Shown piece by piece: positions 34,536-43,558 of a stretch of 64,000 nucleotides of DNA. This stretch comes from Flavobacteriaceae bacterium UBA3591. Its GTDB lineage: Bacteria > Bacteroidota > Bacteroidia > Flavobacteriales > Flavobacteriaceae. Made by a program: the position numbers and the translations under genes. The stretch spans positions 1 to 64,000 of the forward strand of contig DFMO01000006.1 of assembly GCA_002375695.1 (NCBI GenBank). Reading direction: 5' to 3'. The number at the start of each line of letters is the position of its first letter. Position 1 is the stretch's first letter. The notes beneath the pieces are model-generated. The model was not told the DNA's origin and did not search any database. It saw only the letters and a program-made list of their open reading frames with translations.

Positions 34536-35714
34536 TTACATTCTTTCAATTACCATTGCAGATGCACCTCCGCCACCATTACAAATTGCAGCAGCTCCTA
34601 TTTTAGCATCGTTTTGTTTTAAAACATTCAATAAAGTAATTAAAATTCTAACGCCACTACATCCCAGCGGATGACCTAAAGAAACAGCGCCACCATTTAC
34701 ATTTACATTACTGTCATCCAATCCTAAAATCTTCATATTTGCCAAACCAACTACCGAAAAAGCTTCGTTAAATTCAAAGTAATCTACATCTTTAATATCG
34801 ATTCCGGCTTTTCCGATCGCTTTTGGGAGCGCTTTTGATGGCGCCGTAGTAAACCACTTTGGTTCGTGGGCAGCGTCGGCATAGCTTTTAATGTATGCTA
34901 ACGGTTGTAATCCTAATTCTTTCGCTTTTACTTCGCTCATTAAAATCATAGCTCCCGCGCCATCGTTAATGGTAGAAGCATTTGCTGCGGTAACTGTTCC
35001 ATCTTTTGAAAAAGCTGGGCGCAAGCTGGCAATCTTGTCCATTTTTACATTTTTAAACTCTTCGTCTTCTGAAACTACAACGGGTTCGCCACGACGCTGC
35101 GGCACTTCTACAGGAACAACTTCATCGTTAAATTTTCCATCTTTCCAAGCTTTAGCAGAGCGCTCATAAGACTTTATTGCAAAAGCGTCTTGATCTTCAC
35201 GAGAAAACTCGTATTCTGTCGCACAAAGATCGGCGCAGGTACCCATTGCATTATGGTCGTAAGCATCTACCAACCCGTCTTTTTGCATTCCATCTACAAG
35301 TGTAGCAGGACCAAATTTGGTACCCTTACGCATATTTACATAATGCGGAATATTACTCATACTTTCCATTCCACCTGCCACGATTACATCGGCGTCGCCA
35401 AGGGCTATAGATTGTGCAGCATTCATTACAGCTTTCATTCCAGAAGCACATACTTTATTTACAGTTGTAGCAGGAACAGTATCGGGAATTCCAGCTCCTA
35501 ATGCAGCTTGACGTGCGGGAGCCTGCCCAACACCAGCCTGTACTACATTGCCCATATACACCTCTTGTACAAGCGTAGGATCAAGATTTATCTTTTCCAT
35601 AGCCCCTTTTATAGCTGCAGAACCTAATTGGGTTGCAGATAATGAAGAAAGGCTTCCCATAAAACTTCCTATTGGGGTTCTTGCTGCCGATACTATTACT
35701 ACTTTATTGCTCAT
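34536..35714 (-). CDS. Acetyl-CoA C-acetyltransferase (thiolase)
   Basis: The 392-residue protein has the acyl-accepting C89 (VNKVCASGMKAVM), H348 in GGAVSLGHPLGCSG and C378 in CNGGGGASAMV, the thiolase catalytic set. It starts SNKVVIVSAARTPIGSF. Length and the EFNEAFSVV motif fit acetyl-CoA acetyltransferase (AtoB-like, biosynthetic or degradative). It would condense two acetyl-CoA to acetoacetyl-CoA or run the reverse thiolysis. It is upstream of the NlpC/P60 gene in the same leftward unit, an arrangement I think recurs in flavobacteria; the biological link is unclear. Confidence 0.92.
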   Translation of the reverse strand: MSNKVVIVSAARTPIGSFMGSLSSLSATQLGSAAIKGAMEKINLDPTLVQEVYMGNVVQAGVGQAPARQAALGAGIPDTVPATTVNKVCASGMKAVMNAAQSIALGDADVIVAGGMESMSNIPHYVNMRKGTKFGPATLVDGMQKDGLVDAYDHNAMGTCADLCATEYEFSREDQDAFAIKSYERSAKAWKDGKFNDEVVPVEVPQRRGEPVVVSEDEEFKNVKMDKIASLRPAFSKDGTVTAANASTINDGAGAMILMSEVKAKELGLQPLAYIKSYADAAHEPKWFTTAPSKALPKAIGKAGIDIKDVDYFEFNEAFSVVGLANMKILGLDDSNVNVNGGAVSLGHPLGCSGVRILITLLNVLKQNDAKIGAAAICNGGGGASAMVIERM

Positions 35715-35844
35715 TGTTACTGTGTTTTAATTTTAATTAAGGACTGCGAAATTACGTATTTATAACTTAAATATCAATCTTTGCAAGTATTGGTTTTGGG
35801 ATAACTCGTTCCTAATTTATACCTTTACGATAACTTAAATTTAT

Positions 35845-37890
35845 ATGAAGAACCTGCTTTCGTTATTCGCAAAAAACCAGTCCCTTATTTACAAGGTATT
35901 TCTTTTTATAACGGCCACGCTACTAGTTATTTATTTTTTGCCAAAAGGAGGGCAATTTAAATACAACTTTCAAAAAGGTAAGCCTTGGCAGTACGAAAAC
36001 CTCTATGCTCCTTTTAGTTTCACCATTAAAAAAAGCGAAGACACCCTAAAAAAAGAGCGACAACTTATTAGAGAAAACGCCATTCCTTATTTTGAATATT
36101 ACAGTGAAGTTGAAGCAGAGGTTTTACAAAACTTTAAAAGTGAATTACAAAGCAAATACGTTGATAGTTTATACCAAACGCCTAAAAGCGAATTAGAACA
36201 ACTGGGTTCGCAGCTTATTTCAGAAATTTATAAAATTGGTTTTACCAATCAAATTCATACTTACGAAAACAATAGATTAATCTATTTAAAAAACGGCAAT
36301 GAAATTACCGAATATACCTACGGCAAGCTGTTTAAAGAAGAAGAATTAAATAAAAAAGTACGAGAATTTGTTCAGAAACACGATACCAACGATGCACAAG
36401 CTTTACTCTACAGCATTTTTAAGAAAATATTTAAACCCAATACCGAATTAAACACCAAATTAACTGAAGCTTCAATCGACGCCCAAATTAAAGGCATTAA
36501 TCCTAATAGAGGTATTATTGAAAAAGGAGGCCGAATTATTGCCAAAGGCGAAGTGGTAGAGGGCGATAAATTTCAGATTTTAAATTCGTTAAAAGCCGAA
36601 TTTGACAGCCAAATATGGAGTAAAAACAACTATTTATGGTTACTCGTAGGATACTCAATGTTGGTGTCTTTAGTGTTTTTAATGCTTTTTCTGTTCCTAA
36701 AAAATTACCGACCCTATATTTATAACAACAATACTAAGGTTACCTTTATATTTTTCAACATTTTTTTAATGGTTTTCTTAACCACTTTGGTGGTTAAAGT
36801 ACACGCAGATTACGTTTATGTGGTTCCTATTTGTATTCTACCACTTATATTAAAAGCCTTTTTTGATCCTCGCGTAGGTCTTTTTGTACACGTGCTTACA
36901 ATTTTACTACTTGGATTTATAGTGCCAAATAGTTTTGAGTATATGTTTTTGCAATTTATTGCTGGTATTGTGACCATTCTCACCGTATCAGAGCTTTATA
37001 AAAGAGCCAATTTATTTATTTCGGTAGGGCAAATTACATTGATTTATATAATTGGGTATTTTGCGTTTTTTGTAATTCAGGAAGGGAATGTACAGTCTAT
37101 TGAGTGGCAAAATTTTCAATATTTTATTTTATGTGGTTTAGCAACACTTTTTGCACACCCACTTATTTATTTTTATGAAAAAATATTCGGTTTGGTTTCA
37201 GATGTTTCGCTGTTAGAATTAAGCGATACAAATTCTAAACTTTTAAAAGAATTATCAAATAAAGCACCGGGAACATTTCATCATTCGTTAAACGTTGCAA
37301 ACCTTGCCGAAGCAGCCGCAAACGAGATTGGCGCAAACAGTATGCTTGTAAGGGTAGGGGCGCTATACCACGATATTGGTAAGATGCAAAACCCAACAAT
37401 GTTTACCGAAAATCAAGCAAATTCAATTAATTCACATAACGAGTTAGACCCTAAAGAAAGTGCCCAAATAATTATAAATCACGTTATTAAAGGAATAGAA
37501 ATAGCGCGAAAAAATAACTTGCCAGATAGGGTAATAGACTTTATTAGAACGCATCACGGTACTAGTTTGGTGTATTATTTTTACAACAAGGAAAAAGAGC
37601 TTCAGGGCGAGGCAAACAAAGAAGATTTTGCCTATCCCGGCCCAATACCTTTTTCAAAAGAAACTGCCATATTAATGATGGCCGATAGTGTAGAAGCAGC
37701 TAGTAAAAGCTTAAAAGAGCCGTCGTCTACAATTATTAATGAATTTGTTGAACGAATAATTAATAATCAAATGGCGCAAGGGCAATTTTTAAATGCGAAT
37801 ATTACTTTTAAAGAAATTGAGACGATTAAAAAGATATTAAAAAAGAAGCTGAATAATATTTACCATTTGCGGGTTGAATACCCCGAATAA
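35845..37890 (+). CDS. PgpH-type 7TM HD-domain phosphodiesterase (likely c-di-AMP)
   Basis: The 681-residue protein has an N-terminal membrane helix, an extracytoplasmic 7TMR-HDED domain (about 40-265), seven membrane helices (about 270-450) and a C-terminal HD domain. The HD domain shows H479/H480 (GTFHHSLNVANL), H509-D510 (YHDIGKM) and further ligands in SHNELDPKES and RTHHGT. This is the complete layout of PgpH, which hydrolyses cyclic di-AMP to pApA. No diadenylate cyclase gene is in the window. It has its own promoter region and is divergent from the thiolase. Confidence 0.93.
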   Translation: MKNLLSLFAKNQSLIYKVFLFITATLLVIYFLPKGGQFKYNFQKGKPWQYENLYAPFSFTIKKSEDTLKKERQLIRENAIPYFEYYSEVEAEVLQNFKSELQSKYVDSLYQTPKSELEQLGSQLISEIYKIGFTNQIHTYENNRLIYLKNGNEITEYTYGKLFKEEELNKKVREFVQKHDTNDAQALLYSIFKKIFKPNTELNTKLTEASIDAQIKGINPNRGIIEKGGRIIAKGEVVEGDKFQILNSLKAEFDSQIWSKNNYLWLLVGYSMLVSLVFLMLFLFLKNYRPYIYNNNTKVTFIFFNIFLMVFLTTLVVKVHADYVYVVPICILPLILKAFFDPRVGLFVHVLTILLLGFIVPNSFEYMFLQFIAGIVTILTVSELYKRANLFISVGQITLIYIIGYFAFFVIQEGNVQSIEWQNFQYFILCGLATLFAHPLIYFYEKIFGLVSDVSLLELSDTNSKLLKELSNKAPGTFHHSLNVANLAEAAANEIGANSMLVRVGALYHDIGKMQNPTMFTENQANSINSHNELDPKESAQIIINHVIKGIEIARKNNLPDRVIDFIRTHHGTSLVYYFYNKEKELQGEANKEDFAYPGPIPFSKETAILMMADSVEAASKSLKEPSSTIINEFVERIINNQMAQGQFLNANITFKEIETIKKILKKKLNNIYHLRVEYPE

Positions 37891-37973
37891 ATGTTAAAAT
37901 TGAAATTTTAACGCTTTGTAATATCTTCATACTTAGGGCTCAAAAAAAATATCAAAAAAAACCCTCATTTTTC

Positions 37974-38005
37974 TTTGCGTTATATGAGATATAAACTTAC
38001 ATTTG
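37974..38005 (+). promoter_or_regulatory. Full promoter of tRNA-Ser
   Basis: TTTG (37974-37977), 20 bases, TACATTTG (37998-38005) fits both Bacteroidota sigma elements. Transcription would start near 38012, about 30 bases before the tRNA. Confidence 0.65.
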
Positions 38006-38042
38006 CACTCGCATTTTAGGATGACAAGTTCATAAAGAAATT

Positions 38043-38126
38043 GGAGAGGTGCCGGAGTGGTAACGGAGCAGATTGCTAATCTGTCGACGGGCAACCGTCG
38101 CCAGGGTTCGAGTCCCTGTCTCTCCG
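38043..38126 (+). tRNA. tRNA-Ser (anticodon GCT)
   Basis: The acceptor stem pairs 38043-38049 (GGAGAGG) with 38119-38125 (TCTCTCC) and the discriminator is G. Anticodon loop ATTGCTAAT gives GCT. There is a long variable arm (about 15 bases) and a T-loop GGTTCGAGTCC. CCA is not fully encoded. Confidence 0.96.
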
Positions 38127-38158
38127 CATTGACAAAAAATTAAATATATTTACAGATA

Positions 38159-38189
38159 TTTGGTTTTTAGTTACAAAAGTTAAAGTTTG
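38159..38189 (+). promoter_or_regulatory. Possible promoter of tRNA-Pro
   Basis: TTTG (38159-38162), 18 bases, then TAAAGTTTG (38181-38189), which has one extra base inside the TAnnTTTG motif. It lies 13 bases before the tRNA. Confidence 0.3.
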
Positions 38190-38201
38190 CAAAAGCTTTT
38201 T

Positions 38202-38276
38202 CGGGGTGTAGCGTAGCCCGGTTATCGCGCCTGCTTTGGGAGCAGGAGGCCGCAGGTTCGAATCCTGCCACCCCGA
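38202..38276 (+). tRNA. tRNA-Pro (anticodon TGG)
   Basis: The acceptor stem CGGGGTG (38202-38208) pairs with CACCCCG (38269-38275), discriminator A. Anticodon stem CCTGC/GCAGG holds loop TTTGGGA, giving TGG. T-loop GGTTCGAATCC is standard. Confidence 0.96.
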
Positions 38277-38277
38277 C

Positions 38278-38305
38278 AAAAACCGGACATAAGTTCGGTT
38301 TTTTT
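38278..38305 (+). terminator. Terminator after tRNA-Pro
   Basis: AAAAACCGGAC pairs with GTTCGGTTTTT (one G:T pair) over a 4-base loop ATAA, followed by T. It separates tRNA-Pro from tRNA-Arg. Confidence 0.7.
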
Positions 38306-38387
38306 GTTTAATGTTGAATGCTTATTTACAATTACTGTTTTTACAGTTTCGTCAACACGTGTAATGTTAGTTTAAAATAAGCAAAAT

Positions 38388-38461
38388 GGTCGCGTAGCTC
38401 AGCTGGATAGAGCATCTGCCTTCTAAGCAGACGGTCACAGGTTCGAATCCTGTCGCGATCA
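38388..38461 (+). tRNA. tRNA-Arg (anticodon TCT)
   Basis: Acceptor GGTCGCG (38388-38394) pairs with CGCGATC (38454-38460), discriminator A. Anticodon stem TCTGC/GCAGA holds loop CTTCTAA, giving TCT. T-loop GGTTCGAATCC. Confidence 0.96.
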
Positions 38462-38470
38462 CTTAAAAAT

Positions 38471-38510
38471 AGCGGGAAACCTATAGACAAAGGTGCTCCC
38501 GCTTTTTTTG
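38471..38510 (+). terminator. Terminator after tRNA-Arg
   Basis: AGCGGGA (38471-38477) pairs with TCCCGCT (38497-38503), with inner ACCT/AGGT pairing, followed by seven or more T. Confidence 0.8.
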
Positions 38511-38628
38511 TATCTATCCCAGCTGTCGCACGCAATTCATGTCTGTAATTAGGTGGTTTATTCCGTAGAGTTTTAAGGTTTTGTGATTGTGGAAGCAGCG
38601 TAATTTCTTAAGTGAATTTCGTGCTCTT

Positions 38629-39795
38629 TTACTCTTTTGAGCACACCACCACTACTTTTTTATTATCAACATTTGTGGTGAAAAACAGATAAACTTCGCC
38701 TCCTTCTCCAACTTTCCACTTTTTGCGAATGGTGGCTACACTTTCGGGAAAATTTCGCGTAGCTATATTCGCTTTTGTAAAGCGTTCACGTCGCATATCA
38801 GATTTAGCATACGGAATAACCTTTTCTATTTTAAAAATCCTTCCGGGAAAATTTACTTTTCTGTCGCTCGTATAAAGGTGGGTGCTTTTATGAAGCTTAT
38901 CGACTTTTAATTTTTCAGAAATTAAAGAGAAAGCACCACTTTTTAATAGCGCCGCGTTGGGTTCAAATAAATAGGTTTGTGGTAGATTATAGCTCGCTTC
39001 GGCGGTTTGACCCCATTGAAAGTCAAATTCTTCGGTAGTATCTTTTCTTAAATTTACAGTCATTATTTTGGGGCAATTGTTTGCCCCCTGTTTAAGAAGC
39101 CAGAGTAATTCTTTTACTTCGTTTTCTACGGCTACAATATGTATTTCGAATACGTGTTTTAATTCGTTTAAACCTACTGAAATATCTAGCATTGGCGAGG
39201 TTTTTAATAAAAACACCTCACAATTATCTAGCAGTTTTTCAATGTTTTCGGGAATATTGGGCTCGCAGTCCTTTAAAAAAAATACTTTTCCTTTGCTTTC
39301 ATGCCTTCGCGATGGGTCTGCATAAATTACATCGAATTTGTTAGCAAGCGCTGCCTCTAAACCATTTTTCGAAGCGGTTGTAACATTACTTTTGTTGAAA
39401 ATTTCAAAATTGTGTTTGGCAATTTCGGCAAGCGAATTATTGATTTCAAAATGATAAACAGTTTTAAACTTTTCGGAAAAATAATAACTGTCTACCCCAA
39501 AACCGCCGGTAATATCGGCAATGCTTTTACCAGCAACAATCGAGGCTTTGTATTGTGCCGTTTGCGCCGAAGATGTTTGCTCTAAATTTAACTTTGGTGG
39601 AAATAAAATATTGGGCGTTTTAAACCATTTTGGCAACTTACTTTTTACTTTTTGTCGACCTTCAATTTGTTGAATTAAATCTTTTGTAGCGACATTATTA
39701 AACGGACTACCAGAAAAGGCAAGTGATGAAACATCGCCTTTAAAATTTCGAATAAATTCTTGAACCTCGTTATTTAAAAGAGCTTTTGTGTTCAA
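38629..39795 (-). CDS. Class I methyltransferase with THUMP-like domain
   Basis: The 388-residue protein has a helical N-terminal part (about 1-90), a Rossmann-fold methyltransferase core (about 90-240) with IADITGGFGVDSYYFS (motif I), HFEINNSLAEIAKHNF, and VIYADPSRR in the motif IV position (DPSR instead of the usual DPPY). A C-terminal THUMP-like domain (about 300-388) contains RERFTKANIATRNFPES. In Bacteroidota this family is annotated as THUMP-like methyltransferase and is probably an RNA modifier; the target is unknown. It starts 2 bases after the AI-2E family gene, last in the leftward tsaD operon. Confidence 0.85.
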   Translation of the reverse strand: MNTKALLNNEVQEFIRNFKGDVSSLAFSGSPFNNVATKDLIQQIEGRQKVKSKLPKWFKTPNILFPPKLNLEQTSSAQTAQYKASIVAGKSIADITGGFGVDSYYFSEKFKTVYHFEINNSLAEIAKHNFEIFNKSNVTTASKNGLEAALANKFDVIYADPSRRHESKGKVFFLKDCEPNIPENIEKLLDNCEVFLLKTSPMLDISVGLNELKHVFEIHIVAVENEVKELLWLLKQGANNCPKIMTVNLRKDTTEEFDFQWGQTAEASYNLPQTYLFEPNAALLKSGAFSLISEKLKVDKLHKSTHLYTSDRKVNFPGRIFKIEKVIPYAKSDMRRERFTKANIATRNFPESVATIRKKWKVGEGGEVYLFFTTNVDNKKVVVVCSKE

Positions 39796-39797
39796 TT

Positions 39798-40892
39798 TTA
39801 TAAATTTCGGGTAAGGCGTTTTACAATTTTATATTCAGATAGAAATTCTTTTGCAACAACTTTAATGGCGGTATAAGTAGGTACGGCCAATATCATTCCC
39901 GGAATTCCAAAAACATAACCAGCGGTTAAAATGGCGATAAATATTTCTAACGGATGCGAGCGTACACTATGTCCAAAGATAACAGGTTGCGAAATAAAAT
40001 TATCGAATATTTGGGCAATAGCGTAGCCCGCAGAGGCTATAGCGAGCAACGGTAAAAGCTCGGTTGAAAAATCGGCTCCCAAGTTGTTTGATACAATTAC
40101 CAGCATCATTAACACCCAACCAATTAGGGGACCTAAATACGGAACGATGTTTAAAAATGCACAAATTAATGCTACTGCCACCGCATCGTGAATGTCTAAA
40201 TACAGCAATAAAACCGAATAAAACAAAGCGAGAATAAAAATTTGCAACAACAACCCTATAAAATACCGGGAGAGTAATTCTTTAATTTTTATTAGAATAC
40301 GTTTAAATTTTGATTCGTTTTCTTCGTGTGCAAAGGCTAAAACCGAGCGCGCAATTAAACTTTCATCTCTAAGTAGAAAGAATGAAATAAATAATACCGA
40401 AAAGATTCCAATGATAGTGCTGCCAATATTGCTAAAAAAGATATCGATAAAACTGGGAATTATTTCAACATCTAAATTTTGAACATACGAAGTACGTTTA
40501 ATAGCCTCCACCAGTTGAAAATGCTCAACCCCAAGGTAATCGCTTGCCTGAATATTTAATTCATTAAGGTCGCGTTTTACCTGTTCAAAATCTATTTGAG
40601 AAATGTGTTTCCCTTGCTCGATGATTATAGGAACAAAGATGCGTAAGATTAGTGATAAGCTGGCAATTATGATTAAGAGGGTTACTATTGAGGCCCAAGT
40701 GTTGCTAAATTGCAATCGGTATCTAAAAAATAAAACAACGGGTCTGCCAATTAAAGAAAGTACCAGCGCCAAGCCAATATAAAGTATTAAAGCTTGGATT
40801 TCAAAAAAGAACCAAAGCAAAAAAATGATGCCTACTAAGACACCAAGTGCTTTTAAAATACCTACTGTAATTGCTTTTGCTGTTGTATTCAC
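39798..40892 (-). CDS. AI-2E family transporter (PerM/YdiK-type membrane protein)
   Basis: The 364-residue protein has about seven membrane helices, with helix pairs at the N-terminus, a soluble insert (about 85-150) and the C-terminal block GPLIGWVLMMLVIV and PLEIFIAILTAGYVFGIPGMILAVPTYTAIKV. That C-terminal motif is the clearest AI-2E exporter family mark. Family members export autoinducer-2 or act as Na+/H+ antiporters; which applies here is unknown. The gene sits between DUF4159 and the methyltransferase, with a 2-base gap to the latter. Confidence 0.9.
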   Translation of the reverse strand: MNTTAKAITVGILKALGVLVGIIFLLWFFFEIQALILYIGLALVLSLIGRPVVLFFRYRLQFSNTWASIVTLLIIIASLSLILRIFVPIIIEQGKHISQIDFEQVKRDLNELNIQASDYLGVEHFQLVEAIKRTSYVQNLDVEIIPSFIDIFFSNIGSTIIGIFSVLFISFFLLRDESLIARSVLAFAHEENESKFKRILIKIKELLSRYFIGLLLQIFILALFYSVLLLYLDIHDAVAVALICAFLNIVPYLGPLIGWVLMMLVIVSNNLGADFSTELLPLLAIASAGYAIAQIFDNFISQPVIFGHSVRSHPLEIFIAILTAGYVFGIPGMILAVPTYTAIKVVAKEFLSEYKIVKRLTRNL

Positions 40893-40969
40893 TTCGTAAA
40901 TATAACATATTATAAAGCAGAAAAAATCAAAGTTTTGTTAATGATAATTAGAACTAAAGTAGGGTATTT

Positions 40970-41626
40970 TTAATTTTCAAATACATATTTAATAATATTA
41001 GCTCCCATCTGTAAAGCTTTTAATCTAACGTCCTGCGGATTGTTGTGTACTTCGGGGCTTTCCCAACCATCGCCAAGGTCTGTCTCGTAAGTGTAGAGTA
41101 AAACTAGCCTTTCGCCTTCAAAAATCCCGAAGGCTTGTGGACGTTCGCCATCGTGTTCGTGAATTTTTGGCATTCCATCTGGAAATCTATACACGTAATT
41201 AAACAAAGGAAATTGTGCGGGTAATTCTTTTAATTCTTTATCGGGAAAAACTTTGGTAAGTTCCTTTCTTACATAGGGATCCATGCCGTAATTATCGTCA
41301 ATATGTAAAAAACCGCCGCTAAGTAAGTAATTTCTTAAATTTTCGGCTTCTTCAACGGTAAAAAACACATTGCCGTGACCGGTCATATGTATAAAAGGGT
41401 AATCAAAAATATCTACATCATTGGGGGTGACCGTTGCAGGTTTTTCATTTAGGGTAGTATTAATTTGTTGATTACAAAAATCAATTAAATTGGGCAGTGC
41501 TGTAGGATTGGCGTACCAGTCGCCACCGCCACCATATTGTAGCACAGCAATTTCTTGTGCGTTTAAAATGTTGCTGCCTATAAAAGCACAAACTGTAATT
41601 ATTGCTGTAAAGAAATTTTTCAACAT
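40970..41626 (-). CDS. DUF4159 exported protein
   Basis: The 218-residue protein has a signal peptide (MLKNFFTAIITVCAFIGSNILNAQ) and one DUF4159 domain: VLQYGGGGDWYANPTALPNL, FDYPFIHMTGHGNVFFT, LRNYLLSGGFLHIDDNYG and LVLLYTYETDLGDGWES. The fold is a glutamine-amidotransferase-like Rossmann domain with no known activity. Single-domain DUF4159 proteins next to rsmE and tsaD appear to be a flavobacterial arrangement. It follows rsmE by 64 bases on the same strand. Periplasmic; function unknown. Confidence 0.88.
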   Translation of the reverse strand: MLKNFFTAIITVCAFIGSNILNAQEIAVLQYGGGGDWYANPTALPNLIDFCNQQINTTLNEKPATVTPNDVDIFDYPFIHMTGHGNVFFTVEEAENLRNYLLSGGFLHIDDNYGMDPYVRKELTKVFPDKELKELPAQFPLFNYVYRFPDGMPKIHEHDGERPQAFGIFEGERLVLLYTYETDLGDGWESPEVHNNPQDVRLKALQMGANIIKYVFEN

Positions 41627-41690
41627 AGTTTTTAAATGTACAAAAAAGAAGACTATTTAATAAAGAAATTTAAATAGGTTTTACGCATAA

Positions 41691-42401
41691 TTATTCGTTT
41701 ATAAAGGCGACGCTATGACAGGCTACAACAGCAGCTGTTTCGGTGCGTAATCTGCTCTCTCCTAAAGCCACCGGAATAAACCCAGCTTGCTTTGCATACA
41801 TTATTTCTTCTGAAGAAAAATCGCCTTCAGGTCCTATTAAAATTAGTATTTCTTTCTTGGGTTGAAGTACAGTTTTTAATGATTTTTTATTATCTTCTTC
41901 GCAATGAGCAATACATTTTAAAGCCGAAGATTTATTGGTTGCATTTATAAACTCTTTAAATGAAACAGCTTCGTTTAACGTGGGTACATACGCTTTAAGT
42001 GACTGTTTTACTGCGCTGTGAATAATTTTTTGGTAACGTTCTGGTTTTATAACCTTTCGTTCGCTGTGGTCGCAAATAATTGGCGTGATTTGCGAGATGC
42101 CAATTTCAGTAGCTTTTTCTAAAAACCACTCGTATCGATCGTTGAGCTTTGTAGGGGCTACAGCCAAATGAAGCTGGTAGGGTAGCGGCTTTACTTTTTC
42201 TTCTGAAATTATTTTAACCGTACATCCTTTCGGGAGGGCCTCTACAATTTCGGCAGTAAAAAAAGAACCTTTTCCGTTGGTAATTTTAAAAATATCGCCT
42301 TCTTTCATCCGCAATACTTTAACAATATGCCTACTTTCTTCTTTGTTAAAAGTTACTATTTGATTGTTCGTTGAGATTTCAGAATTATAGAAAAGCTGCA
42401 T
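41691..42401 (-). CDS. rsmE: 16S rRNA m3U1498 methyltransferase RsmE
   Basis: The 236-residue protein has an N-terminal PUA-like part (about 1-70, ESRHIVKVLRMKEGD) and a C-terminal SPOUT domain with the knotted SAM site ILILIGPEGDFSSEEI (about 185-200) and LGESRLRTETAAVVA (about 212-228). These are the defining RsmE motifs. It methylates U1498 of 16S rRNA in the small ribosomal subunit. It follows tsaD by 37 bases in the same leftward unit. Confidence 0.95.
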   Translation of the reverse strand: MQLFYNSEISTNNQIVTFNKEESRHIVKVLRMKEGDIFKITNGKGSFFTAEIVEALPKGCTVKIISEEKVKPLPYQLHLAVAPTKLNDRYEWFLEKATEIGISQITPIICDHSERKVIKPERYQKIIHSAVKQSLKAYVPTLNEAVSFKEFINATNKSSALKCIAHCEEDNKKSLKTVLQPKKEILILIGPEGDFSSEEIMYAKQAGFIPVALGESRLRTETAAVVACHSVAFINE

Positions 42402-42438
42402 TATTTACAAGTGTTTTAAATGAAAAAGTAAAGAGAAT

Positions 42439-43461
42439 TTAAAACTTCATTCGTGCCGAAGCCACCACATTGTTGGCTGCAAAGTCTTCGGTTTTATACT
42501 TTAATTCCCCAACAATAGCAATCATTGCAGCATTATCGGTACAAAACTCAAATTTTGGAATATGGGTGGTCCAACCGTATTTAGTTTCGGCTTCTTTTAA
42601 AGCTTTTCGAATCCGGCTATTTGCCGAAACTCCACCGCCAATAGCTACCTCTTTAATACCAGTCTTTTTTACTGCATTTTTTAGTTTGTCCATTAAATAA
42701 TCTACAATCGTATATTGAATACTGGCACAGATATCTTCAATGTTTTCAGCAATAAAATCTGGGTTTTTTACTGTTTCTTTTTGCACAAAATACAACACCG
42801 AAGTTTTTAATCCGCTAAAACTAAAATCCATTGGAGCCACTTTGGGCTTGGGAAATTTAAAGGCTTTCGGATTTCCTTTTTGGGCATATTTATCTATTAA
42901 CGGGCCGCCAGGATAGGGCAGTCCTAAAATTTTTGCACTCTTGTCAAAAGCTTCGCCAACGGCATCGTCTATGGTTTGCCCAATAATTTCCATTTCAAAA
43001 TAATTAGTCACTTTTACAATTTGCGTATGCCCACCACTAATAGTCATAGCCAAAAATGGAAAGTTTGGTGTAGTTTGACCGTCGGTTTTTATAAAATGTG
43101 CCAAAATGTGCGCTTGCATATGGTTAACATCTATGAGTGGTATACCTAAACCTAAGGCCAAAGATTTTGAAAATGAGGTGCCTACAAGTAGAGAGCCCAT
43201 AAGGCCGGGTCCGCGTGTAAAAGCGATGGCTGATAACTGATTTTTATCGATATTTGCTTTTTGTAATGCTTGATGTACAACTGGCACAATATTTTGTTGG
43301 TGTGCCCGCGATGCAAGTTCTGGAACCACCCCGCCGTATTGCTCGTGAATGGCTTGAGTAGCTACAACATTGCTAAGTATTTTACCGTTGTTAATTACGG
43401 CAGCCGCGGTATCATCGCAAGAAGATTCAATACCAAGAATGTAACAATTTTTTTGAATCAA
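42439..43461 (-). CDS. tsaD: tRNA N6-adenosine threonylcarbamoyltransferase TsaD
   Basis: The 340-residue ASKHA-fold protein begins with GIESSCDDTAAAVI. It has the metal-binding HMQAH pair (VNHMQAHILAH), the SGGHT loop (AMTISGGHTQIV), PYPGGPLIDKYA and the nucleotide site VAIGGGVSANSRIR. With TsaB and TsaE it puts the threonylcarbamoyl group on A37 of ANN-decoding tRNAs. It is first in a leftward run (rsmE, DUF4159, AI-2E, methyltransferase) and divergent from tamB, with under 100 bases between them. Confidence 0.96.
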   Translation of the reverse strand: MIQKNCYILGIESSCDDTAAAVINNGKILSNVVATQAIHEQYGGVVPELASRAHQQNIVPVVHQALQKANIDKNQLSAIAFTRGPGLMGSLLVGTSFSKSLALGLGIPLIDVNHMQAHILAHFIKTDGQTTPNFPFLAMTISGGHTQIVKVTNYFEMEIIGQTIDDAVGEAFDKSAKILGLPYPGGPLIDKYAQKGNPKAFKFPKPKVAPMDFSFSGLKTSVLYFVQKETVKNPDFIAENIEDICASIQYTIVDYLMDKLKNAVKKTGIKEVAIGGGVSANSRIRKALKEAETKYGWTTHIPKFEFCTDNAAMIAIVGELKYKTEDFAANNVVASARMKF

Positions 43462-43480
43462 AGTGAAAGGGGTATATTTA
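43452..43480 (+). promoter_or_regulatory. Candidate tamB promoter inside the tsaD 5' end
   Basis: TTTG (43452-43455), 17 bases, TATATTTA (43473-43480) resembles the sigma elements with one mismatch in the last base. Transcription would begin near 43487, before the open tamB frame at 43505. Confidence 0.35.
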
Positions 43481-43558
43481 TTGGGTGTAAAAATAAAACA
43501 TTAAAAGCGTATCAAAAAACTTCGGAAAATAATAGTTCGCACCTTCGCAATCATTGCA

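Noticed and set aside
38076..38535. Two ORFs antisense to the tRNA genes
   Set aside because: They translate reverse-complement tRNA (SNLRPPAPKAG-like), a well-known annotation artefact.
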